Shown: positions 26,108 to 33,608 of the stretch, in pieces
Numbering within the stretch: the first letter of the stretch is position 1
Layout of the letters: every line of letters starts with the position of its first letter
DNA from: Flavobacteriales bacterium
GTDB lineage: Bacteria > Bacteroidota > Bacteroidia > Flavobacteriales_E > Vicingaceae
Length of the DNA: 35,208 nucleotides
Direction of reading: 5' to 3'
NCBI GenBank assembly: GCA_905339165.1
Contig: CAJPFH010000056.1
Location: 1 to 35,208 of the forward strand
The notes under the pieces: model-generated
What the model saw: only the letters and a program-made list of their open reading frames with translations
Told to the model about the DNA's origin: nothing
Databases searched by the model: none
Translations under genes and position numbers: made by a program

Positions 26108-27076
26108 ATGAATCCAATTCGACTCATTGAAGTAAAATCCGAAATAGGAGCAGGAACAAGAGGTGCCAGTCTTGGAATTGATGCTATCAAAATTGCGGCA
26201 CTCGATTTTGGAAGCACATTTTTTAAAAAGTATAAATCTATTAAAATACCTACCGAAAATAAACTTCTTTTAGAGCCGGTAGCTCAGGTATATGCCAAAC
26301 GGATTAAGGGTATTTTTTCTATGTTAGATAAGGTAAGCAAAGAAATTAAAAAGACCGTAGAAGCAAAAGGATTTCCTATTGTATTAGCTGGCGACCATAG
26401 TACGGCTGCCGGAACCATATCGGGTTTAAAAATGGCGTACCCTAAAAAGAAACTTGGTATTATTTGGATTGACGCACATGCCGATTTACACTCGCCCTAT
26501 ACCACCCCTTCGGGTAATATGCACGGTATGCCTTTAGCCATGGTGTTGGCCGAAGATAATTTAGATTTAAAAGTAAATAACCCCGATAAAACAACCATAG
26601 AATACTGGGAAAAAATAAAACAACTTGGCGATATTACACCCAAAGTATATTACGATGATATAGTATTTATAGCTCTACGAGATACAGAAAGCCAGGAAGA
26701 TTACCTGATTAAGAAAAATAAAATGAAAATCTTTGCAATGCCAGAAATTCGAAGAAAAGGGGTGGAGCGAATTGCCATTGAAGCTTTAAATTATTTAGAC
26801 GATTGCGATTTAATATACGTTTCTTTCGATGTAGATAGCATGGATTCTTCTATCTCAAAAGGTACCGGAACTCCGGTGCCAAACGGAATTACCGAACGCG
26901 AAGCCGGAAATTTGTGTTTCCACTTAATGCGCAATAAAAAAGTGTGTTGCTTTGAAGTAGTTGAAGTAAACCCTACCTTAGATAAAGAAAACCAAATGGC
27001 CGAAAATGCTTTCGAAATTCTTTCGAAAACCGTAAATCAGTTAAACCAACGTTTCCAAATTAAAGATGAAGATTGA
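26108..27076 (+). CDS. rocF: Arginase (ureohydrolase family)
   Basis: Mn-dependent hydrolase that would split arginine to ornithine and urea. 322 residues. Metal ligands are all present: the His in LAGDHST, DAHAD in WIDAHADLHSP, and the two Asp of SFDVDSMDSS. TPSGNMHGMPL after the DAHAD motif carries the Asn, Ser and His that in arginases contact the alpha-amino and carboxylate groups of arginine; agmatinases lack this stretch. EVVEVNP supplies the guanidinium-contacting Glu. Arginase is therefore preferred over agmatinase or formimidoylglutamase, though only assay can decide. The stop overlaps the first 11 bases of argS, so both are translated from one mRNA. The gene is divergent from arginine decarboxylase. 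Confidence 0.82.
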   Translation: MNPIRLIEVKSEIGAGTRGASLGIDAIKIAALDFGSTFFKKYKSIKIPTENKLLLEPVAQVYAKRIKGIFSMLDKVSKEIKKTVEAKGFPIVLAGDHSTAAGTISGLKMAYPKKKLGIIWIDAHADLHSPYTTPSGNMHGMPLAMVLAEDNLDLKVNNPDKTTIEYWEKIKQLGDITPKVYYDDIVFIALRDTESQEDYLIKKNKMKIFAMPEIRRKGVERIAIEALNYLDDCDLIYVSFDVDSMDSSISKGTGTPVPNGITEREAGNLCFHLMRNKKVCCFEVVEVNPTLDKENQMAENAFEILSKTVNQLNQRFQIKDED

Positions 27077-28853
27077 AGTTGAACTAGCCAAATTAGTGGC
27101 ACAAGCTATAAATAATTTATTTAACTACCCAATAGAAGAAGGCTTAGTAACTTTTCAAAAAACACGCCTAGAATTTGAAGGAGATACAACGTTGGTCGTT
27201 TTTCCTTTTACCAAAGTAAGCAAAAAATCACCCGAAGAAACGGCCAAAGAAATAGGTGAATTTTTACTAAAAAACTCAACTTCTGTTCAAAAATACAATG
27301 TGGTAAAAGGATTTTTAAATTTAATGTATACCGATGCGGTTTGGATTGATTTTTTTATTTCACACTATAACCATCATCAATTTGGCATTAACTCTATACC
27401 AACAGGTAAAACCATTATGTTAGAATATTCTTCGCCAAATACCAACAAACCATTGCATTTGGGGCATATTCGTAATAATTTGTTAGGTGTATCGGTTTCT
27501 CGTTTATTAGAAGCCAACGGGCATAAAGTTGTAAAAGCCAATTTAATTAACGACCGCGGTATACACATCTGTAAATCAATGTTGGCTTGGCAACAATGGG
27601 GAAATGGAGAAACCCCCGAATTGTCTGGAATGAAAGGTGATAAATTAGTGGGTAAATACTACGTTGAGTTCGATAAGAAATACAAAACAGAAGTAACCGA
27701 ATTAATGGCTAAAGGCCTTACTAAAGAAGAAGCCGAAAAAAAATCGCTCTTAATGCAGCAAGCTCAAGAAATGCTTCGCAAGTGGGAAGTTGGCGATAAA
27801 GAAGTTCGGAAAACGTGGGAAATGATGAATGAATGGGTGTATCAAGGGTTTAACGTAACTTACAACCTGCTGGGGGTTTCTTTTGATAAAATATACTACG
27901 AATCAAACACGTACCTCTTGGGCAAAGAGGTGGTAGAGTACGGGTTACAGAAAGGCGTTTTATTTAAAAAAGAAGACGGCTCCGTATGGTGCGACCTTAC
28001 AGCCGATGGGCTCGACCAAAAATTATTATTGAGATCGGATGGAACTTCTGTTTACATGACACAAGATTTAGGAACAGCCATAAAACGCTTCGAGGAATAC
28101 CCTCTGTTAAACCAGTTAATTTACACCGTAGGAAATGAGCAAGATTATCATTTTAGGGTGTTGTTTTTAATTCTTCAAAAACTAGGCTATCAATGGGCAA
28201 AAGAATGTTATCACCTTTCGTACGGAATGGTAGAATTGCCCGAGGGCAAAATGAAATCACGCGAGGGAACAGTGGTAGATGCCGATGATTTAATACAGGA
28301 AATGATTGAAACCGCAAGGCAAACTTCCGAAGAGTTAGGAAAACTTGATGAATGTACGGAAGAAGAAAAAAATAAGTTGTATTATACCATTGGCTTAGGA
28401 GCTTTGAAATATTTTATACTAAAAGTTGACCCTAAAAAGAAAATGCTTTTTAATCCTAAAGAATCTATAGATTTTAACGGCAATACAGGTCCTTTTATAC
28501 AATACACGTATGCTCGCATTTGCTCTATTTTACGCAGAGCCGGAGAGCCTGCTTATAACCATCTATTATTGAATATAGCTAACTTTACAACAGAAGAAAA
28601 AGATTTAATTAAATGTCTTTCATTATTTCCGGAGGTAGTTAAAAAAGCAGCCGAAGAATACAATCCCGGAGAAGTGGCTAACTATATTTATGACTTGGCC
28701 AAAACATACAACCATTTTTATCAAACAGTTCCCATTCTTCGCGAAAGCGATGAAATGCTAAAATCCATTCGCGTAGAAATTAGTCGTTTTACGGCATCGG
28801 TAATAAAAAACGGGATGTATTTATTGGGCATAGAAGTGCCGGAAAGAATGTAA
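27066..28853 (+). CDS. argS: Arginyl-tRNA synthetase
   Basis: Charges tRNA-Arg. 595 residues, class I. The N-terminal ~110 residues form the tRNA D-loop-recognising domain. The HIGH-type motif is SSPNTNKPLHLGHIRNN (about 120-136) and the KMSK-equivalent is KMKSREGT (about 396-403), variants normal for ArgRS. The C-terminal DALR anticodon-binding domain contains YTYARICSILRRAG and ends with GMYLLGIEVPERM. The start lies inside the end of the arginase gene (11-base overlap), which indicates co-translation with arginase. The stop is close to the convergent DUF819 gene; a weak hairpin (CTGAAA...TTTCAG, 28864-28880) spans the junction. Confidence 0.96.
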   Translation: MKIEVELAKLVAQAINNLFNYPIEEGLVTFQKTRLEFEGDTTLVVFPFTKVSKKSPEETAKEIGEFLLKNSTSVQKYNVVKGFLNLMYTDAVWIDFFISHYNHHQFGINSIPTGKTIMLEYSSPNTNKPLHLGHIRNNLLGVSVSRLLEANGHKVVKANLINDRGIHICKSMLAWQQWGNGETPELSGMKGDKLVGKYYVEFDKKYKTEVTELMAKGLTKEEAEKKSLLMQQAQEMLRKWEVGDKEVRKTWEMMNEWVYQGFNVTYNLLGVSFDKIYYESNTYLLGKEVVEYGLQKGVLFKKEDGSVWCDLTADGLDQKLLLRSDGTSVYMTQDLGTAIKRFEEYPLLNQLIYTVGNEQDYHFRVLFLILQKLGYQWAKECYHLSYGMVELPEGKMKSREGTVVDADDLIQEMIETARQTSEELGKLDECTEEEKNKLYYTIGLGALKYFILKVDPKKKMLFNPKESIDFNGNTGPFIQYTYARICSILRRAGEPAYNHLLLNIANFTTEEKDLIKCLSLFPEVVKKAAEEYNPGEVANYIYDLAKTYNHFYQTVPILRESDEMLKSIRVEISRFTASVIKNGMYLLGIEVPERM

Positions 28854-28876
28854 ATTTATTTAGCTGAAAAAATATT

Positions 28877-30118
28877 TCAGGGAGCTACATGTTGCATAAG
28901 CACTCCGCAAATCCATGCCCCATAAGTGCCTAATGCATATCCTAGCACAGCCAGTAAAACCCCCACAGGGGCTAAGCTAGAGTGAAATGCCGAAGCCACA
29001 ATGGGAGCCGATGCAGCTCCTCCAACATTCGCCTGGCTTCCTACGGCTACAAAGAAAAAAGGAGCTTTTATTATTTTGCCTACTACTAACATTATACCCA
29101 CATGTATCAGCATCCAGCAAATACCTATAAGAAAAAAAGTGGGAGTATCTAAGATGGAAACAATATTCATTTTCATGCCAATAGTTGCTACTAAAATATA
29201 TAAAAACAAACTGCCCATTTTTGAAGCACCTACCCCTTCGAGTTCTCTGGCTTTAGTAAAAGAGAGAAGTAGCCCTCCGGTGGTGGCAATTACCACAATC
29301 CAAAAGAACCCCGAGTTTAAACTAAGATGATTTAGCTGCGGATAATGAGTGTTGAAAAACGGAGCTAAAATATCGGCTCCAAAGTGCGATATCCCTGTAA
29401 CCAAAAGCCCTACAGCAACTATCAGAACCAAATCGGTGGTAGAGGGAATGCGTGTAATACTATCTCGATATTTTTCTATGCGAGTTTTCAACTCTTCAAT
29501 GGCACAGGAATCGGCTTTAAGCCATGTATCAATTTTTTGAGAAACCCCTGCACCATAAAGCAGAAAAGCCATCCAAATATTGGCTACAATTACATCAACT
29601 GTAATCATAGCACTAAAAAGCGAATCGCTTGCTCCAAAAACTTCTTTCATGGCGGTTTGATTAGCTCCTCCTCCAATCCAGCTTCCGGCAATGGTAGTTA
29701 ACCCTCTCCATATAGCCTCTGGCCCCTCTCCTCCTACTACATCGGGAGCTATCCAAGAGAATAACAAAACGGTAAGTGGCCCACCTGCCACTATACCCAA
29801 GGTGCCTGCCAAAAACATTACGAGTGCTTTGGGGCCTAGTTTCAAAATACCTTTAAAATCTATGCTTAGTGTTAGTAAAACTAAGCTGGCAGGCAGCAAA
29901 TAACGCGAAGCCACAAAATACAATTGAGAAGTTTCCGGATTAATAATTCCAAATGTGTTGAGCAATGAGGGTAAAAAGTAACAAAGCAACAACGAAGGAA
30001 TATACTTGTAGAATGTGAAAAAGAAACCGGTTTTTAATGAGGAAGTATAAAAAACAAAAGCCAATATACCTATCAGAATTCCTAGTATTACAGCATCGTT
30101 GGTAATGAAGGGGTCCAT
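28877..30118 (-). CDS. DUF819 family integral membrane protein
   Basis: About 413 residues from an ATG at 30118 (MDPFITNDAVILGILIG); an in-frame ATG at 30154 would add a Lys/Phe-rich stretch (MASFSFFYKKEK) not expected in the family, so it is not used. Around ten hydrophobic segments, with polar breaks such as GPKALVMFLAGTLGIVAGGP, TIAGSWIGGGANQTAMKEVF and SQANVGGAASAPIVASAF. The latter two Gly/Ala/Asn-rich motifs, one in each half, suggest an inverted-repeat transporter. The substrate is unknown; DUF819 proteins are often called YjcL-like membrane proteins. It is convergent with argS and divergent from the sensor gene, so probably a single-gene unit. Confidence 0.85.
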   Translation of the reverse strand: MDPFITNDAVILGILIGILAFVFYTSSLKTGFFFTFYKYIPSLLLCYFLPSLLNTFGIINPETSQLYFVASRYLLPASLVLLTLSIDFKGILKLGPKALVMFLAGTLGIVAGGPLTVLLFSWIAPDVVGGEGPEAIWRGLTTIAGSWIGGGANQTAMKEVFGASDSLFSAMITVDVIVANIWMAFLLYGAGVSQKIDTWLKADSCAIEELKTRIEKYRDSITRIPSTTDLVLIVAVGLLVTGISHFGADILAPFFNTHYPQLNHLSLNSGFFWIVVIATTGGLLLSFTKARELEGVGASKMGSLFLYILVATIGMKMNIVSILDTPTFFLIGICWMLIHVGIMLVVGKIIKAPFFFVAVGSQANVGGAASAPIVASAFHSSLAPVGVLLAVLGYALGTYGAWICGVLMQHVAP

Positions 30119-30221
30119 TTTTTCTTTTTTGTAAAAGAAAGAAAAACTTGCCACTAATTAGGGCATATAATCATAAAAATTTTTTTAGAAAATTGAATAT
30201 GAGTATATTTCGCCAATAATT

Positions 30222-33200
30222 ATGAAGAAAAATATTTTATTCTTTTTCTTGATTCTTTTATGTTCGTACTCTCTTGTATATGCACAACATGTACGTTTCC
30301 GGAGAATATCTACAGATGAAGGATTGATGAATAGTATGGTAAATGCCATAACGCAGGATAGTGCGGGGTTTATGTGGTTTGCTTGTTCTAACGGATTATG
30401 CCGGTACGATGGAAAAAATTTTGTGTACTTTCAGCACAATCCCTCCGATACATCTACTATAGATGACGGGCTTGTACGAACTCTTTATTACGATACAGAT
30501 GGGTATTTGTGGGCCGGAGGATTTGGCTGCGGCCTGGTTAAAATAAATAGCAGCACCCATAAGTTGCAAAAACTAAGCAGGCTCAATGCCGATTCCTCTG
30601 TTTTTTTACCTAGCAATTCGGTAACTTCAATAATGCCGTTTGGAAACTCCCTGTATATTTCTACGCTTGATGCCGGAATATGGGAATACAATAAAAAGAA
30701 TAAGAAATTTTCAAAACTGTTTGATTCCAATCAACCGTCATTTGTGCCTTACAGAAATATTTTTATAACCCCCGATGGCATAATGTGGATTGCAACCAGC
30801 ACAGAAGGCGTATGGATGTACAATTTAAAAAACAAAGAACTTAAAAAGTACAACGAATCAAATACAAGCGGAGAGCATATTGTTTACAATAAGGTGCGAA
30901 GTGTTTTTGTAGATGCAGAAGGCTGGGTATGGTTAAGTTTTTGGGAAAAAGGAAATGGGGTACTGATGAAAGGAGAAGAACAATTTGTTACGAATGTAGA
31001 GTATCATCCTTTTTTCGGAGAATTACTTACAACAGGACTGGTATCGCAGTTTTTGCAAGATAGAGAAGGAAACATTTGGCTTTGTACTGCCGAAGAAGGA
31101 GCTGTACGCTTTAATAAGAAAAAGCAAAAAACAAAAAGTTATACCAATAGTTTAAGCAATTTAGAATCGATTGGTAACAACACAGTTCTATGTGCATACA
31201 GCGATAATACAGGTGCTTTATGGTTTGGAACATGGAAAGGAGGAGCACAAGTAGTAAATCCCAAATTATCGCGTTTTGGCTTGTATATAGCAGAAGATGC
31301 AAATTCCCATGCCCTTCATAATTCAACCGTAACTTGTTTTACACAATTAAAATCCGGAAACATTTTGTTGGGAACGGGAGATGGAGTTTCGGAATTGAAT
31401 CCATCTAAAAATATTTTTTCTCGTTTCGATTTCGATTCGATAAACAATATATACCATTTGCAAAATGCACACATATACTCTATTGCCGAAGATAAAAACG
31501 AAAATATTTGGGTGTCTGTGTTTGGCTCAGGACTTTATGTTTTCAGTAAAAAAAGAGAATTAATAAAACGGTATGTAGATGGAGAGAAAGGAGGATTATC
31601 CTCTCAAATCATTCAAAAAATACTCATTACAAAATCAAATAAAATATATGCTGCGGCCAGTTCTAGAGGGTTGAATATTTATGACACTCTAACGAATAAT
31701 TTTCATTTTTTAATTCATTCGGAAGAAGATTCTTTATCGCTTAGCAGTGACGAAATTCTTTGTTTATTGGAAGCAAAAAACGAAAATATTTGGGTGGGAA
31801 CAAAAGGTGGAGGGCTAAATCTTTTTAATCCGAAAACCATCAGTTTTAAACGATTTCTTAGCGATAAAAAGAATCCAAAAAGTTTGCCAAGCAATCAAAT
31901 AAACACGCTGTGTTACGATAAACTGGGAGGCTTATGGGTTGGAACCGATGTAGGCATTTGCCGCTATTCCGAATCAGATCATTCGTTTACAAACTATTCG
32001 CACTACGATGAATTAATTCAGTCGGAAATATATTCTATTAATGAAGATGAAAAGGGCGACTTATGGATTATTACTTCAAATGGGTTGGTATGTTTTAATC
32101 CGCTCAACGGAAAAATAAAACAATACAATAAAAATAATGGCATTCAAGGTGGCGAGTTTATCCATAATGCCAGTCTTACCTTAAAAGATAAAAGAATTTG
32201 TACGGGCGGTCTTTCGGGGTTTAATATTTTTCACCCAACAGAAATCATCGATATTCCTAATAATGCAAATATCGTATTTACAGGTTTCTCTGTATTAAAC
32301 AAACCATTTAATACTGAAAATGAGGCCGCCTTTATAAACCAATTAACCCTTAGTTACAAAGACTACTTCTTCTCTGTAAACTTTTCGCATCTGGATTTTT
32401 CGAATCCCTCGCAAAACACCTATGCATACAAACTAGAAGGTTTTAATACCGACTGGGTTTATATAGGCACTACCCAATCGGTTACCTTTACTAATTTAAA
32501 TCCGGGTAGCTATGTATTAAAAATAAAGGCAGCCAACAGCATGGGCGAGTGGAGCACAAGGCAAGCCCTCTTAAAAATAACAATTGTTCCTCCTTTTTGG
32601 AAAACCTGGTGGTTTTACACACTATGCACCTTAGCTGCGGTTTTATTGCTTTTCCTGTTTGTAAGGTATCGAGAAAAGAAATTAAAAAACGAGAAATTAA
32701 AACTAGAACAAAAAGTAGAAGAAAGAACCAAAGAATTACAACACGAAAAACTAAAAGTTGAAGAAGCCAATAAGGATATTAAAGACAGTATAACCTACGC
32801 CAAAAGAATACAAGATGCCATATTGCCATCGGCCGAATTTATGGAAACCCACCTGCCGGAACATTTTGTATTATATAAACCTAAAGATATTATTAGTGGA
32901 GATTTTTATTGGATGGATAAATTAGGAAATGCCTTGTTTTTTGCTGCAGCCGATTGCACCGGACATGGAGTGCCCGGAGCCATGGTAAGCGTAGTATGCA
33001 GCAATGCCCTCAATAAAACAGTGGTAGAACTTGGAGTCAGTGAACCGGGATGCATTTTAGATATGGTGCGAAAAATGGTAGTACAAACTTTCGAAAAGAG
33101 TGATAAAAATGTAAAGGACGGAATGGATATTTCTCTCTGTAAACTCGAAATTTCAAAAGAACATTCTGCCACACTGCAATGGGCGGGAGCCAATAACCCT

Positions 33201-33536
33201 CTTTGGATTATACGTAATGCCAATTATAATGAAGTGTATGAAATTAAACCCGATAAACAGCCTATAGGAAAAATAGAAAATCCAACGCCTTTTACTACAC
33301 ATACCATAGAGCTAATAAAAGGGGATACCTTGTTTATATTTACCGATGGCTTTGCCGACCAGTTTGGCGGTGAAAAAGGTAAAAAGTTCATGTATAAACC
33401 CTTAAAAAAAATGTTATTATCCATTCAGAATAATAACATGAATGAACAGAAACGAATGCTGGAAAAAGAATTTGAAAAATGGAAAGGAAACCTAGAGCAG
33501 GTAGATGATGTATGTGTGATAGGGGTAAGAGTGTAA
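30222..33536 (+). CDS. Two-component-regulator-propeller sensor with SpoIIE phosphatase output
   Basis: 1104 residues. Signal peptide 1-21 (KKNILFFFLILLCSYSLVYA). From ~25 to ~680 many ~40-50-residue Reg_prop repeats, recognisable by (G/D)-x-(L/I/M)-W-(F/V/I)-(A/G)-(T/S/C) cores such as GFMWFACSNGLCRYDG, GYLWAGGFGCGLVK and GGLWVGTDVGICRYS, build two periplasmic beta-propellers. A Y_Y_Y domain (about 720-790, YAYKLEGFNTDW) and a membrane segment (797-817) follow, then a coiled coil (818-870). A SpoIIE/PP2C phosphatase ends the protein: PKDIISGDFYWMD (887), ADCTGHGVPGAMVS (910) and FTDGFADQFGG (1041), with Asp residues placed for metal binding and DDVCVIGVRV at the tail. Most such propellers end in a histidine kinase; here a serine phosphatase replaces it. 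Ligand unknown. Confidence 0.92.
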   Translation: MKKNILFFFLILLCSYSLVYAQHVRFRRISTDEGLMNSMVNAITQDSAGFMWFACSNGLCRYDGKNFVYFQHNPSDTSTIDDGLVRTLYYDTDGYLWAGGFGCGLVKINSSTHKLQKLSRLNADSSVFLPSNSVTSIMPFGNSLYISTLDAGIWEYNKKNKKFSKLFDSNQPSFVPYRNIFITPDGIMWIATSTEGVWMYNLKNKELKKYNESNTSGEHIVYNKVRSVFVDAEGWVWLSFWEKGNGVLMKGEEQFVTNVEYHPFFGELLTTGLVSQFLQDREGNIWLCTAEEGAVRFNKKKQKTKSYTNSLSNLESIGNNTVLCAYSDNTGALWFGTWKGGAQVVNPKLSRFGLYIAEDANSHALHNSTVTCFTQLKSGNILLGTGDGVSELNPSKNIFSRFDFDSINNIYHLQNAHIYSIAEDKNENIWVSVFGSGLYVFSKKRELIKRYVDGEKGGLSSQIIQKILITKSNKIYAAASSRGLNIYDTLTNNFHFLIHSEEDSLSLSSDEILCLLEAKNENIWVGTKGGGLNLFNPKTISFKRFLSDKKNPKSLPSNQINTLCYDKLGGLWVGTDVGICRYSESDHSFTNYSHYDELIQSEIYSINEDEKGDLWIITSNGLVCFNPLNGKIKQYNKNNGIQGGEFIHNASLTLKDKRICTGGLSGFNIFHPTEIIDIPNNANIVFTGFSVLNKPFNTENEAAFINQLTLSYKDYFFSVNFSHLDFSNPSQNTYAYKLEGFNTDWVYIGTTQSVTFTNLNPGSYVLKIKAANSMGEWSTRQALLKITIVPPFWKTWWFYTLCTLAAVLLLFLFVRYREKKLKNEKLKLEQKVEERTKELQHEKLKVEEANKDIKDSITYAKRIQDAILPSAEFMETHLPEHFVLYKPKDIISGDFYWMDKLGNALFFAAADCTGHGVPGAMVSVVCSNALNKTVVELGVSEPGCILDMVRKMVVQTFEKSDKNVKDGMDISLCKLEISKEHSATLQWAGANNPLWIIRNANYNEVYEIKPDKQPIGKIENPTPFTTHTIELIKGDTLFIFTDGFADQFGGEKGKKFMYKPLKKMLLSIQNNNMNEQKRMLEKEFEKWKGNLEQVDDVCVIGVRV

Positions 33537-33582
33537 GGGTTATTTAAATAAAAAAAGCAGTAGATTTTCTATACAACAAACT

Positions 33583-33590
33583 TTAGTTTG
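33583..33590 (+). promoter_or_regulatory. Weak candidate -7 element for the TPR gene
   Basis: TTAGTTTG differs from TAnnTTTG at the second base and lies 18 bases before the ATG at 33609. It overlaps a small CAAAC-TTTA-GTTTG hairpin. Confidence 0.25.
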
Positions 33591-33608
33591 ACTAATTCAT
33601 TAAAAAAT

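Noticed and set aside
26108-27076. Agmatinase, which would complete a polyamine pathway with the neighbouring decarboxylase
   Set aside because: The TPSGNMHGMPL stretch and EVVEVNP motif favour arginase. Agmatinase is not excluded but is less likely.
28864-28880. Hairpin CTGAAA-AAATA-TTTCAG as a bidirectional terminator between argS and the DUF819 gene
   Set aside because: The stem is only six A/T-rich pairs, has no T-run on either side and overlaps the DUF819 stop; too weak to list as a feature.
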